Origin: QHCE01 sp041743105
GTDB taxonomy: Bacteria > Actinomycetota > Actinomycetes > Mycobacteriales > QHCE01
Assembly: GCA_041743105.1 (NCBI GenBank)
Contig: JBGTNI010000010.1
Coordinates: forward strand, 1 to 64,000
DNA length: 64,000 bases
Direction of reading: 5' to 3'
Shown here: positions 1-8,518 of the stretch, piece by piece
Numbering within the stretch: position 1 is the stretch's first letter
Layout of the letters: every line of letters starts with the position of its first letter
Notes under the pieces: generated by a model
The model's input: the letters and a program-made list of their open reading frames with translations, nothing else
Told to the model about the DNA's origin: nothing
The model's database searches: none
Position numbers and translations under genes: made by a program

Positions 1-478
1 GGCGGGCGCGGCTCGCGAGCTGTCTGGCCGCGGCCGGGGACCGCTCGATCATCGGGGCGATCTCCTCGAACGGCACGGCGAACATGTCGTGCAGCACAAA
101 GGCGAGCCGCTCGGCCGGCGGCAGCGTGTCGAGCACCACGAGCAGCGCCAACCCGACCGAGTCGGCCAGCAACGCTTCCTGCTCCGGTCCGCGCCGGTCC
201 TCGTGGCTGATGATCGGGTCAGGCATGTGCACGTCAAGGGGCTCCTCACGCCGTGACTTGCGCGTACGCAGCATGTTCAGACACACCCGTGCCACCACTG
301 TCGTCAACCACCCAGCAAGGTTCTCGACGCTACTGGTATCAGCGCGACTAAGGCGCAGCCAGGATTCCTGGACGGCGTCGTCGGCCTCGCTGAGTGAACC
401 GAGCATCCGGTAGGCCACCGCTCGCAGGCGAGTCCGGTGCTCCTCGAAACGCTCGGTCAGCCATACGCGCTCGTCCAT
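1..478 (-). CDS. RNA polymerase sigma factor, ECF family (SigJ-like), 3' end outside window
   Basis: The reading frame starts with ATG at 478 (MDERVWLTERFEEHRTRLRA) and runs off the left edge, so only about 159 N-terminal residues are visible. Region 2 is clear: RAVAYRMLGSLSEADDAVQE followed by W-L-R-L, and then LAGWLTTVVARVCLNMLR, which is typical of ECF sigma factors. The region-4 helix begins at LPPAERLAFVLHDMFAVPFE. The GCSEAD-like word GSLSEADDAVQ and the LVVLDTLPPAERLAF segment are usual for the ECF41/SigJ group, which normally carries a C-terminal SnoaL-like extension; that part is cut off. A divergent NmrA-type reductase starts 103 bp away, and ECF41 factors are often paired with a reductase or carboxymuconolactone-type gene, so a functional link is likely but inferred. 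Confidence 0.85.
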   Translation of the reverse strand, partial: MDERVWLTERFEEHRTRLRAVAYRMLGSLSEADDAVQESWLRLSRADTSSVENLAGWLTTVVARVCLNMLRTRKSRREEPLDVHMPDPIISHEDRRGPEQEALLADSVGLALLVVLDTLPPAERLAFVLHDMFAVPFEEIAPMIERSPAAARQLASRAR

Positions 479-581
479 CGGGTCACATTCCTCCGTCGCG
501 GGGTGTCATACCAGTAGACCCGCGAACCCCAGCCGACGTGACTGGAAGGTCGCCTCTCGGACGAACGAATCGGAGATACCT

Positions 582-1367
582 GTGACCTCACCCCTTCTGG
601 TTACCGGCGGCACGGGTACGCTCGGGCGCCTCGTCGTGCCCCGCTTGCGGAAGGCCAGCTTTCCCGTGCGGGTACTCAGTCGGCGCAGCCGCGAGCCCTG
701 GGACGGCATCGAGTTCTTGATCGGCGACCTGGCCACCGGCGAGGGGCTTGAAGCCGCGGTGAACGGGATCGGGACCATCGTGCATTGCGCGGGCACCGCC
801 AAGGGAGATGAGGACAAAGCCCGCAATCTGGTGCGTGCGGCGTCGCGAGCCCGTGTGCAGCACCTGGTGTACGTCTCGGTCGTCGGCGCCGAACGGATCC
901 CGGTCGTCAGCGGGGTCGACCGCACCATGTTCGGCTATTTCGCGGCCAAGCGGGCCGCAGAGAACGTGATCGCCGACTCCGGACTGCCGTGGACGACGCT
1001 GCGCGCCACCCAATTTCATGACCTGATCCTGACGGTGGCACGGCAACTGGCGAAGCTGCCGGTGATGCCAGTCCCGGCCGGCTTCCGATTCCAGCCGGTC
1101 GACGCAGGTGAGGTGGCAGTCCGACTCGTCGAGCTCTCGCTCGGCGAGCCATCCGGGCTCGTGCCAGACATCGGCGGGCCACGCGTCTACGAGCTGACCG
1201 AGCTGCTCCGCAGCTACCTGCGGGCCAGTCACCGGCACCGGCTGCTCATGCCCGTCAGGCTCCCTGGCAAGGCAGCCCGCGCAGTCCGGGCCGGCGCCAA
1301 CCTCACTCCCGAAGGGGCTGTTGGCCACCGAACCTGGGAAGAATTCCTGGCCGAGCGGCTGCGTTAG
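582..1367 (+). CDS. NmrA/SDR-type NAD(P)-binding oxidoreductase
   Basis: A 261-residue atypical short-chain dehydrogenase. The Rossmann motif TGGTGTLGRLVV (residues 8-19) is of the TGxxGxxG kind used by NmrA-like and SDR_a5 proteins, and the strand VQHLVYVSVVGAERIPVVSG is typical of that group. There is no classical YxxxK pair; FGYFAAKRAAEN occupies that place. Substrate is unknown. It is divergent from an ECF sigma factor gene and may belong to its regulon; this is inferred from arrangement only. The next gene is convergent and only 19 bp downstream. Confidence 0.8.
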   Translation: MTSPLLVTGGTGTLGRLVVPRLRKASFPVRVLSRRSREPWDGIEFLIGDLATGEGLEAAVNGIGTIVHCAGTAKGDEDKARNLVRAASRARVQHLVYVSVVGAERIPVVSGVDRTMFGYFAAKRAAENVIADSGLPWTTLRATQFHDLILTVARQLAKLPVMPVPAGFRFQPVDAGEVAVRLVELSLGEPSGLVPDIGGPRVYELTELLRSYLRASHRHRLLMPVRLPGKAARAVRAGANLTPEGAVGHRTWEEFLAERLR

Positions 1368-1386
1368 CGCTACCTTGTCCACCGAC

Positions 1387-2133
1387 TTAATAACCGTGGC
1401 TCAGTATCATGCCGATGAAGTACGTGATGGCCGCGGCGGCGGCACCGAATGCCAACTGACGCATCCCACTAAGCCACCACGCCCGGTTGGTGAAGCGGCT
1501 CACCAAAGCGCCGACGACAAACAATCCCGTGCCGCCAACGACGAGCGCCAGCCATAATTGATCACGACCGAGGAGGTAAGGCACCAACGGGACTAGCGCA
1601 CCCACCGCGAAGCAGAGGAATGACGAGATGGCGGCGAGCCAGGGTGACGGCTGCTGATCGGAGACCACGCCCAGCTCCTCAAGCGCATGGGTGCGAAGGG
1701 CAAGCTCAGGATCGTTTGAAACCTCGGCAGCGATACGCTGTGACAGCCCGGCCGAGTAGCCGCGTTGGCGCAGCATCAGCACCAATTCGCGCTGTTCCAC
1801 AGCCGGGTTGGCTTCAAGTTCGCGGCGCTCCTTGTTCAGCTCGGCGACAATCTGCTCGTTCTGACTTCGTACCGAGGTGTACTCCCCGAGCGCCATCGAG
1901 ATCGCACCAGCGGCCAGCCCGGCGGTGCCTGTGAGCACGATCGTGTGAGTACTCACGCCACCGCCACTCACGCCGGCGATCAGCGAGATGTTACTGACCA
2001 ACCCATCCATCGCACCGAAAACCGCGGCGCGAAGCCAGCCACCGGAGACGTCGGGGTGATGATGCGTTGGTGAATGAATCCCCGCGAGCTCGCGAGCACG
2101 TGAACCGCTGATGATGACTCCAAGTAGTCGCAC
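1387..2133 (-). CDS. VIT1/CCC1-family membrane protein (putative iron/manganese transporter)
   Basis: A 248-residue membrane protein with the VIT family layout. The N-terminal segment LRAAVFGAMDGLVSNISLIA is followed by the conserved stretch GAISMALGEYTSVRSQNE, then a charged Glu/Arg-rich cytoplasmic region (ELNKERRELEANPAVEQREL) and three more hydrophobic segments at the C terminus. Plant and yeast relatives export Fe2+ or Mn2+ from the cytosol; in bacteria the substrate is usually inferred only. The start at 2133 is GTG; a slightly shorter start is possible because the first 30 residues are poorly conserved and His-rich. Confidence 0.85.
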   Translation of the reverse strand: MRLLGVIISGSRARELAGIHSPTHHHPDVSGGWLRAAVFGAMDGLVSNISLIAGVSGGGVSTHTIVLTGTAGLAAGAISMALGEYTSVRSQNEQIVAELNKERRELEANPAVEQRELVLMLRQRGYSAGLSQRIAAEVSNDPELALRTHALEELGVVSDQQPSPWLAAISSFLCFAVGALVPLVPYLLGRDQLWLALVVGGTGLFVVGALVSRFTNRAWWLSGMRQLAFGAAAAAITYFIGMILSHGY

Positions 2134-2164
2134 TCACGGACATTGCCGATGATACCCTTTACTT

Positions 2165-2434
2165 ATGTCCACGCGGGTAAAGAAAAAGTCGGATCGGGTT
2201 CGCAGAACCAAAGTCAGTCGAAAGAACCAGGTCACGCTCCCCGTCGCCGCCCTCGCCGCCGCACATGTGGCACCCGGCGACGTACTCCGCATCGAAGTCG
2301 AAGCCGACGGCGTGTTTCGGCTGATTAGGGAGAGCGACCCCTGGCTAGAAGAGTTCAACAAATTTGCTGGCTCCATGCCCGGTCTGTCGGCAGCCACCAA
2401 TCTAGAAGAGCTGAGGAACGAATGGGAGCGGTAG
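2165..2434 (+). CDS. AbrB/SpoVT-family antitoxin of a type II toxin-antitoxin pair
   Basis: An 89-residue protein with a swapped-hairpin AbrB domain. The core VRRTKVSRKNQVTLPVAAL is followed by PGDVLRIEVEADGVFRLIRE. It overlaps the PIN toxin gene by 13 bp, the usual tight coupling of antitoxin and toxin. The C-terminal tail (WLEEFNKFAGSMPG onward) would be the part that wraps the toxin active site. Such antitoxins normally repress their own promoter, which would lie in the 30 bp between this gene and the divergent VIT1-like gene. Confidence 0.85.
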   Translation: MSTRVKKKSDRVRRTKVSRKNQVTLPVAALAAAHVAPGDVLRIEVEADGVFRLIRESDPWLEEFNKFAGSMPGLSAATNLEELRNEWER

Positions 2435-2823
2435 TTCTCGATACCAGCGTCCTGCTCGGTGCACTGGACCCCTCAGACGCCCACCACACGGCGACACTGC
2501 GCGCGTTGCCCGGTTACCGACAACATGGCTTCAGCGTCCCGACGTCTGTGCTGGCCGAAGCTCTGGTTTCTACAGCTCGTGACGCACCAAGCGCGGTGCC
2601 GGATCTGCGGGATCGAATTACAAATCTTTTCGGTCGCACCCGCGTGATCGACGATGACATCGCCGAGGCGGCCGCGCGACTGCGGGCACAGCATCGATCG
2701 CTGCGACTGCCCGACGCGCTCGTGATCGCCACCGGTGTCGTCGATGACGCCGACGTGGTCCTCACCGCCGACGCCCGCTGGCTAGGGATCGACGAGCGAG
2801 TTCGCCTGCTCGGCACCGAGTAG
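2422..2823 (+). CDS. PIN-domain ribonuclease toxin (VapC-like)
   Basis: A 133-residue PIN domain. The acidic metal-binding residues are visible: D7 in VVLDTSVLLGAL, the Glu of VLAEALV, the Asp of RLPDALVIATG and the Asp of VLTADARWL. PIN toxins cleave specific tRNAs or other RNAs. It follows an AbrB-type antitoxin in an overlapping arrangement, so this is a VapBC-type module. All four acidic positions are intact, so the toxin is probably active. Confidence 0.9.
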   Translation: MGAVVLDTSVLLGALDPSDAHHTATLRALPGYRQHGFSVPTSVLAEALVSTARDAPSAVPDLRDRITNLFGRTRVIDDDIAEAAARLRAQHRSLRLPDALVIATGVVDDADVVLTADARWLGIDERVRLLGTE

Positions 2824-2860
2824 GCTTTCTCGCTGTACTACGCAGCCGTACTATGTAGGA

Positions 2861-2879
2861 GCACCGGAGAGTTCGGTGC
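2861..2879 (+). promoter_or_regulatory. Short hairpin upstream of the erm-like gene
   Basis: A perfect 6-bp inverted repeat, gcaccg (2861-2866) and cggtgc (2874-2879), lies 43 bp before the erm-like start. A short reading frame at 2900-3001 begins MPMIMRFRGG and overlaps the erm start in another frame. Erm genes are often controlled by translational attenuation through a leader peptide, so a regulatory leader is plausible, but neither part is proven. Confidence 0.3.
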
Positions 2880-2921
2880 ACAGAGCGAAGGGTGCGATCA
2901 TGCCGATGATCATGAGATTCC

Positions 2922-3494
2922 GTGGCGGCGCCGCGGTTACGGCGGCCCAGCACTCACGGCGCGCACTACCTGCAACCGTGGGCCGTCCGTCGCATTCTTG
3001 ACGCGGTACCCACCGGATCCGACGACCTCATCGTCGACCTGGGTGCCGGAATAGGCGCACTGACCGTTCCGCTTGCCCGTCGGGGCTCCCACGTTATCGC
3101 CTTAGAGCAGCATGCCGATAGCGTCGCTGCCCTTCGGCGACGCGTGCTGTCGCTTGACGTCACCGTGGTGCACGGCGATATACGTGACTTCCGCTGGCCG
3201 CGAAGACCGTTCCGGATCGTGGCGAACCCGCCGTTCGGGCTCTCGATCTGGCTGCTACGCGAACTCACACAGCGCACACCGACAGGTCTGCGCGAGGCAC
3301 ATCTGCTGCTGCAGCGCGGGCTGGTTCGGCAGCTCACGCAGCCGGCACGGGACGCCCGCACGGCCAGGTGGCTGCGTGCCGCAAACGTGCGTGAGGCGTT
3401 GCAGCTGCCGGCGACCGCCTTCGCACCGCCACCACGAGTCGGCGCGAGCCTGCTACACCTGGTCCCCCGCCAGAGGCGGCGCCGCCGAGACTAA
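2922..3494 (+). CDS. Erm-like 23S rRNA adenine N6-methyltransferase, short form
   Basis: A 190-residue class I methyltransferase of the KsgA/Erm family. The SAM-binding motif VDLGAGIGALTVPLA and the catalytic NPPF motif (ANPPFGLSIWLL) are intact. Typical Erm proteins are about 250 residues; this one lacks most of the C-terminal helical domain, as does the 179-residue Erm(37) of M. tuberculosis. The likely activity is methylation of A2058 or neighbouring adenines of 23S rRNA, giving macrolide tolerance. The start is GTG at 2922, set by an in-frame stop just upstream. It overlaps the convergent map gene by 4 bp. Confidence 0.8.
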   Translation: MAAPRLRRPSTHGAHYLQPWAVRRILDAVPTGSDDLIVDLGAGIGALTVPLARRGSHVIALEQHADSVAALRRRVLSLDVTVVHGDIRDFRWPRRPFRIVANPPFGLSIWLLRELTQRTPTGLREAHLLLQRGLVRQLTQPARDARTARWLRAANVREALQLPATAFAPPPRVGASLLHLVPRQRRRRRD

Positions 3495-4354
3495 GCGCCT
3501 AGATCTGTCAGGACCTCGCGACCGCTATCAGTGACCAGCACGGTGTGCTCGAACTGGGCGGTCCAGCGACCATCCTTGGTAACCACGGTCCAGTTATCCG
3601 GCCACATCTCCCATTCGTGCGTGCCGAGCGTGATCATGGGCTCCACGGTGAACGTCATGCCGGGTTCGAGCACCATATCCAGCGCGGGTTCGTCGTAGTG
3701 TGGCACGAAAAGGCCGGAGTGGAAGGACTCGCCGATGCCGTGCCCGGTGAAGTCACGCACCACGCCGTACCCGAAGCGACGCGCGTAGGCCTCAATCACC
3801 CGCCCCACGACGTTAAGCTGCCGACCCGGCGCCACCGCGGCGATGCCCCGGCGAGTGGCCTCTGCGGTGCGCTCCACAAGCAGGCGCACCTCCTCGCTGA
3901 CGTCCCCCGCTAGAAACGTGGCGTTGGTGTCGCCGTGTACGCCGTCAATATAGGCAGTTACGTCGATATTGACGATGTCTCCGTCGACGATGACAGTGCT
4001 GTCTGGGATTCCGTGGCAGATCACCTCGTTCAGCGAGGTGCAACACGATTTGCGATACCCCTTATAGCCAAGCGTGGAGGGATAGGCACCGTTTTCGCAG
4101 AGAAACTCGTGCACCACAGCGTCCAGAGAATCGGTGGTCACCCCAGGCGCCACATGCTTGCCGGCCTCGGCGAGGGCTTGGGCGGCCAATGCGCCGGCGA
4201 CGCGCATTCGCTCGATGACATCGCTGCTCTGCACATCGGAGACCCGGTGCACGGTAGGTCCAGGTTTGCCGACGTACTCGGGCCGGGCAATAGCGGCGGG
4301 CACCAGACGCTGCGGAGAGACCAAGCCAGCGGAGATAGGAGCGCGAACCAACAT
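3491..4354 (-). CDS. map: Methionine aminopeptidase, type I
   Basis: A 287-residue M24 metallopeptidase that removes the initiator methionine from nascent proteins. The metal ligands are present: two Asp in NIDVTAYIDGVHGDTNATF, His in DFTGHGIG, Glu in FTVEPMI and Glu in QFEHTVLV. The N-terminal extension of about 40 residues (PISAGLVSPQRLVPAAIARP) matches the longer actinobacterial MapB form rather than the short MapA. Its position next to the ispG-rip1-dxr block is like that of mapB in mycobacteria. Confidence 0.96.
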   Translation of the reverse strand: MLVRAPISAGLVSPQRLVPAAIARPEYVGKPGPTVHRVSDVQSSDVIERMRVAGALAAQALAEAGKHVAPGVTTDSLDAVVHEFLCENGAYPSTLGYKGYRKSCCTSLNEVICHGIPDSTVIVDGDIVNIDVTAYIDGVHGDTNATFLAGDVSEEVRLLVERTAEATRRGIAAVAPGRQLNVVGRVIEAYARRFGYGVVRDFTGHGIGESFHSGLFVPHYDEPALDMVLEPGMTFTVEPMITLGTHEWEMWPDNWTVVTKDGRWTAQFEHTVLVTDSGREVLTDLGA

Positions 4355-4500
4355 GTATCCACCTTACGCGCGGGAACTACGGCAGGTTCACACGACTGAA
4401 ACACCGCTGCAGCGGCAGCGGCAGTGCCCAGGCACTGTGACGCTAGCCTGCGTGTCCACAGTAGGTTCCCACACCTCGCTCGATATGGGGGCGCTCTGCC

Positions 4501-4799
4501 ATGAACTCCGGTGACACTGCGTGGCTGCTGATGTCTGCGGCGCTCGTGCTTCTGATGACACCCGGCTAGCACTGTTCTACGGCGGCATGGTCAACGCGCG
4601 CAGTGTGGTGAACATGCTGATGATGAGCTTCGCGTGCATGGCCGTTGTCAGTGTGCTGTGGGTGCTGTACGGCTACACCATGTCCTTCGGAGACGACGCC
4701 GGCGCCGGCCTGCTCGGCTCCTTCGATCCCCAAGCGCTCACCGGCTCGCCGGCGGTTGCGGCGGTGGGTGCCTACTCGTTCAGCGTCACATTCGCATGA
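4501..4799 (+). pseudogene. Ammonium transporter (Amt) N-terminal remnant, frameshifted and truncated
   Basis: Translation from ATG 4501 gives MNSGDTAWLLMSAALVLLMT and then PG-stop at 4567-4569. One missing base there (ggc-tag in place of ggc-cta-g) breaks the Amt signature TPGLALFYGG. The other frame continues with LALFYGGMVNARSVVNMLMM and WVLYGYTMSFGDD, both diagnostic of the first three Amt helices, until a stop at 4797-4799. About 100 of the usual 400 or more residues remain and no downstream Amt sequence is present. It is therefore a decaying fragment of an ammonium channel, with no functional copy in this window. Confidence 0.85.
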
Positions 4800-4976
4800 G
4801 CGTAGCGGTATCGACGCGACACAGCATGCCGAGCTGTCGTACACCTTCGGCCGCGAATTCGTCCACATGCCCGACCCTCCGCCGAACGGTCCACCAACTC
4901 GACAGAATCGTGATTTATCGACGCTTTGACAACATCCCTGTCGAGTCGAAGGCAGGCAGCGAGCAGGGAAAGCTAC

Positions 4977-5719
4977 CTAACGCTTCGGCCTCCGACGCGC
5001 GACCCCCAGGTATCGCTGCCCAATCTCGTCCCGTGCGACGCGGATTGCATCACTGACCATTGGGGGTTTCAACCCGAGGCTCTTGGCGATGTCTTTGTGT
5101 AGCGGCCACTCTTCGGGAATGACGCCGGCCACGCCGGGCACCTGCTCGCCACCCGGGTCCCGCACCTCCTGTTGGGAAGGCTCGGTAAGAAAATATTGCA
5201 CAATCACCTTGGCGTACGGCGGGTCTCGCATAGCAGCTACCTCCCGCACAGCCTTTTCGTATACCATGGGATCGACCGGAACACTCGGGTCTAAGTGCAG
5301 CATCCACTGCACGGTCGCGCGGCGGTAGGGCGTCCGCCCTGTAAAGCTTCGTCTGACTCTGGGTCCAGGCTGGGTGCCGGAGCGCTCACGAGCCTCATAG
5401 GCGGAGATGAGGCGACTGCGGATTTCCGCGAAGTGACGGCCAACCGCATGTTCCCCGATCGGCCTGATATCCGCCTGACCTGCCTCCACACACAAAGCAG
5501 CCGGCTGGCGACATCTTGAAAGCTTTCGACAGCCTCGGTAAGCAGCATTCGAGCGATCAGGGCCTTCGTCGGGTCTTCTTCGGCAAGCTCCAGCAGCAAC
5601 GCTCGCGGCGCTTCCTGCGCCATTGCCCGGTCAACGTCGTTCGGATCGCGCCAAGTGCGGCACAGTCGCCGAAATCCTCGTTCGGACAACTCGACCTGGG
5701 GCTCGAAGCCGGCGTCCAC
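4977..5719 (-). pseudogene. Unrecognised gene interrupted by a 2-bp frameshift in a GT run
   Basis: Two overlapping frames form one protein of about 246 residues. The first starts at GTG 5719, behind the strong Shine-Dalgarno aaggagggg, and reads VDAGFEPQVELSERGFRRLC ... SFQDVASRLLCV. Near 5490-5500 the run ttgtgtgtgg shifts the frame; removing one GT joins it to EAGQADIRPIGEHAVGRHFA and continues to a stop at 4977. The C-terminal segment LHKDIAKSLGLKPPMVSDAI looks like a helix-turn-helix, so a DNA-binding role is possible. I do not recognise the family. As read, the gene is broken; a sequencing error in the short GT repeat, or slippage, could restore it. Confidence 0.6.
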
Positions 5720-5739
5720 AACCCCTCCTTCCGTAGACG

Positions 5740-5865
5740 CTAGGTGATCGCCAGGTACGCCGAGTTCCAACCGCCGAGATCGGGGACGTGCCAATGCACG
5801 TGGTATGGGCCAGGCTCGGCCTGCGCACCGCCCATGGTCAGGGCGCCCAGTCCAACGAACAGCAC
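5740..5865 (-). other. Possible small secreted peptide or remnant
   Basis: The minus-strand frame reads VLFVGLGALTMGGAQA, then EPGPYHVHWHVPDLGGWNSA and YLAIT before a TAG stop. It resembles a signal peptide ending in AQA followed by a 25-residue His/Trp-containing mature part. The upstream n-region (TPRTVVAAAA) is in frame back to a stop, but no ATG is found and the only usable start is GTG 5865, which leaves no positive n-region. It may be a truncated gene. It ends 20 bp before the start of the frameshifted gene downstream. Confidence 0.3.
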
Positions 5866-5951
5866 TGCGGCGGCGGCAACGACCGTGCGAGGAGTGATCG
5901 CGGCGAGAATCTATCGCAACTATTGGAGCCGGACACTACTGCCCGGCGGCC

Positions 5952-7142
5952 CTAATGCACCTCCACGACAGGAGACTGTCCAGCCCGACCTTCGGAAAGA
6001 TCTGTGCCCATCTGCTCGGCAAGCCGCATTGCCTCCTCAATCAGGGTCTCCACGATCAGCGACTCCGGCACGGTTTTGACGACCTCACCTTTGACGAAGA
6101 TCTGACCCTTACCGTTGCCACTTGCCACGCCCAGGTCGGCTTCTCGTGCCTCTCCAGGCCCGTTCACGACGCAGCCCATCACCGCTACCCGTAGCGGCAC
6201 CGACAACCCTTCCAGCCCTGCGGTTACCTGCTCCGCGAGGGTATACACGTCGACCTGTGCTCTGCCACACGATGGACATGACACGATCTCCAACCCGCGC
6301 TCGCGCAGACCCAGCGACTCCAGGATCTGGGTGCCGACCTTCACTTCCTCGACCGGCGGCGCAGACAGCGACACCCGAATGGTGTCACCGATACCCTCGG
6401 CCAGCAGCGCGCCGAACGCCACCGCCGACTTCACCGTGCCTTGGAAGGCCGGCCCCGCCTCGGTAACACCCAAGTGCAGCGGGTAGTCGCACGCGGCGGC
6501 GAGCTGCCGGTACGCCTGGATCATCACCACCGGATCGTGGTGCTTCACCGAGATTTTCAGATCTCCGAACCCGTGTTCCTCGAACAAGGAGCACTCCCAC
6601 AGCGCCGATTCGACCAGCGCTTCCGGGGTCGCGCGACCGTATTTGGCGAGTAGGCGACTGTCCAGACTCCCGGCGTTGACGCCGATGCGGATCGGTATTC
6701 CGGCATCCCCGGCCGCCTTGGCGATTTCGGCGACTTTGTCGTCGAAGGCCTTGATGTTGCCTGGATTCACCCGCACCGCCGCACATCCGGCATCTATCGC
6801 GGCGAAGACGTACTTGGGCTGAAAGTGGATGTCGGCGATTACTGGGATCTGCGACTTCGCCGCGATTGCTCCAAGCGCCGCCGCGTCGTCGGCCGACGGC
6901 ACCGCGACCCGCACGATCTGGCAGCCCGTCGCGGTGAGCTCCGCGATCTGCTGCAACGTGGCGTCGATGTTGGCAGTGAGCGTGGTGGTCATGGACTGCA
7001 CCGAGATCGGTGCGTCGCCGCCCACCGCCACGCTGCCCACCTGAAGCTTTCTACTGCGGCGTCGCTGTGCAAGCACGGGCGGCGCGGTCCCCGGCGGCGG
7101 CGCCACCGCGGGCATTCCGAGCTCTATGGGATCCACAACCAT
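5952..7142 (-). CDS. ispG: 4-hydroxy-3-methylbut-2-en-1-yl diphosphate synthase (flavodoxin)
   Basis: A 396-residue IspG (GcpE) enzyme of the MEP isoprenoid pathway, converting MEcPP to HMBPP with a [4Fe-4S] cluster. The cluster Cys motifs are visible as SCPSCGRAQVDVYTL and MGCVVNGPGEAREAD, near the C terminus. The TIM-barrel sequences IADIHFQPKYVFAAIDAG and VRVNPGNIKAFDDK are very conserved. I start at ATG 7142 (MVVDPIELGMPAV); a longer frame would add an unlikely Arg-rich tail. It lies just downstream of rip1, as in mycobacteria, and supplies precursors also needed by uppS in this window. Confidence 0.97.
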   Translation of the reverse strand: MVVDPIELGMPAVAPPPGTAPPVLAQRRRSRKLQVGSVAVGGDAPISVQSMTTTLTANIDATLQQIAELTATGCQIVRVAVPSADDAAALGAIAAKSQIPVIADIHFQPKYVFAAIDAGCAAVRVNPGNIKAFDDKVAEIAKAAGDAGIPIRIGVNAGSLDSRLLAKYGRATPEALVESALWECSLFEEHGFGDLKISVKHHDPVVMIQAYRQLAAACDYPLHLGVTEAGPAFQGTVKSAVAFGALLAEGIGDTIRVSLSAPPVEEVKVGTQILESLGLRERGLEIVSCPSCGRAQVDVYTLAEQVTAGLEGLSVPLRVAVMGCVVNGPGEAREADLGVASGNGKGQIFVKGEVVKTVPESLIVETLIEEAMRLAEQMGTDLSEGRAGQSPVVEVH

Positions 7143-7201
7143 CCACCCATCGCGTCGCCGTCGTCTCCGGCGTTTCCTCGAAATGCCGGAAGGGGTTTTT
7201 A

Positions 7202-7230
7202 GGGACACTTTCAGAGAAACCCCGTACCCA
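7202..7230. repeat. Short intergenic repeat, copy 1 (GGAC..TTTCAG..GAA..CCCGTACCC)
   Basis: This site between ispG and rip1 shares the order GGAC-NN-TTTCAGRGAA followed by CCCGTACCC with the site at 15032-15061. The half-site GGACGTTT...TTTCAGGGAA recurs as an inverted pair at 54454-54516. In this copy the rip1 TAG stop lies 10 bp to the right and a TA lies at the left edge. The function is unknown. Confidence 0.45.
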
Positions 7231-7239
7231 GTACCTAGT

Positions 7240-8502
7240 CTATGGGCCGTAGAGCGAGAGCGGATTGGCGATGTCGGTGGCCAGGGTCAGCAGCGAAATA
7301 CTGCCGAAGACGATGATCACCGCATACGTCACCGGCATCAACTTGTTGTAATCGACCAGCCCCGGATCCGGCCTGCCGCGCTTGAACGCGAGCCACGAGC
7401 GGACCTTCTGGAACCAGGCGATCGCAATGTGCCCACCGTCCAGGGGCAGCAACGGAAACAGGTTGAAGATGCCCACAAAGATGTTCAGCGTCGCCAGCAG
7501 GAAGAAGAAGGCCTCCCAGATACCCGCCTCTGCCGCCTCGCCACCGATGATGCTGGCGCCCACGACGCTGACCGGGGTGTTCGGGTCCCGCTCGGCGCCC
7601 AACAACGCATCCCACAGCTTCGGTATCTTCTCCGGGAACTCCTTAAGCGCGGTGAAGGTGCCTGTGAAGATGGCTTTGGTGTAGTAGCCGCCTGCCGCCA
7701 GGCCCTCCAGTGGGGAGACAGTCACGGTCGGCGCAATGTTAACGCCGATGATCCGCCCCTGTTCCAGGTCAGAATCTGCAAACCCGCCGGTGTCGGGATC
7801 CACGGTGGCATCACGCGTGGGGCGGGTAACTTCCGCCGGTGTCATGGTAAGCGTGCGGGTGTCGTCACCCCGTTTAACTGTCAGCGTCACCGAGCCGGAC
7901 TTCACGTCGTCGAGCGCCCGCGACATCTCCGGGTAGTTGTCGACAGCTTTTCCATTCACCGACGTGACCACATCGCCGGGTAGGACCCCAGCTAGTTTGG
8001 CCGGGGCAACCGGATCGGATTGCGCACACGGCAGGTACTTCGCCTTGTCGGCATCGAGACGCTGAACACACTGCGACACGACACCGATCTCGGCACGCGC
8101 TCCGGGGGCGCCGGCGCTGTTGGGCACGCCTATGAACGTGGCGGTGACCCACAAAACCAAAAAGCCCAGCACGAAGTGAGAGACCGAGCCCGCCGCCAGC
8201 ACGATGGTTTTCTGCCACACCGGGCGACGCCAGAACGCGCGGTGTTGATCACCGGGTGCGATGTCTTCCTCATGCGGCGTCATTCCGACGATTTTGACGA
8301 AACCACCGGCGGGAATGGCCTTAAGCCCGTACTCGGTCTCACCGCGCCGAAACGACCACAGCGTGGGGCCAAAGCCCACGAAATAGCGGGTGACCTTCAT
8401 GCCGAATGCTTTGGCGAACACCATGTGCCCGGCCTCATGAATACACACCGAGACCAAGATGCCGATCGCGAAAAGCGCGATTCCGGCCGCGAACCAACTC
8501 AT
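7240..8502 (-). CDS. rip1: Site-2 intramembrane metalloprotease Rip1 (M50, RseP family)
   Basis: A 420-residue membrane protease. The zinc motif HEAGH is at residues 22-26 in the first membrane helix, and the second motif PLDGGH lies in the C-terminal helix region. Between them is a PDZ domain (KLAGVLPGDVVTSVNGKAVD). Family members cut anti-sigma factors and other single-pass proteins within the membrane; mycobacterial Rip1 acts on RskA, RslA and others. ATG 8502 follows ggagg with good spacing and lies 16 bp after dxr, so the two are probably cotranscribed together with ispG. Confidence 0.95.
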   Translation of the reverse strand: MSWFAAGIALFAIGILVSVCIHEAGHMVFAKAFGMKVTRYFVGFGPTLWSFRRGETEYGLKAIPAGGFVKIVGMTPHEEDIAPGDQHRAFWRRPVWQKTIVLAAGSVSHFVLGFLVLWVTATFIGVPNSAGAPGARAEIGVVSQCVQRLDADKAKYLPCAQSDPVAPAKLAGVLPGDVVTSVNGKAVDNYPEMSRALDDVKSGSVTLTVKRGDDTRTLTMTPAEVTRPTRDATVDPDTGGFADSDLEQGRIIGVNIAPTVTVSPLEGLAAGGYYTKAIFTGTFTALKEFPEKIPKLWDALLGAERDPNTPVSVVGASIIGGEAAEAGIWEAFFFLLATLNIFVGIFNLFPLLPLDGGHIAIAWFQKVRSWLAFKRGRPDPGLVDYNKLMPVTYAVIIVFGSISLLTLATDIANPLSLYGP

Positions 8503-8518
8503 GCCCGGCAAACCTCCG

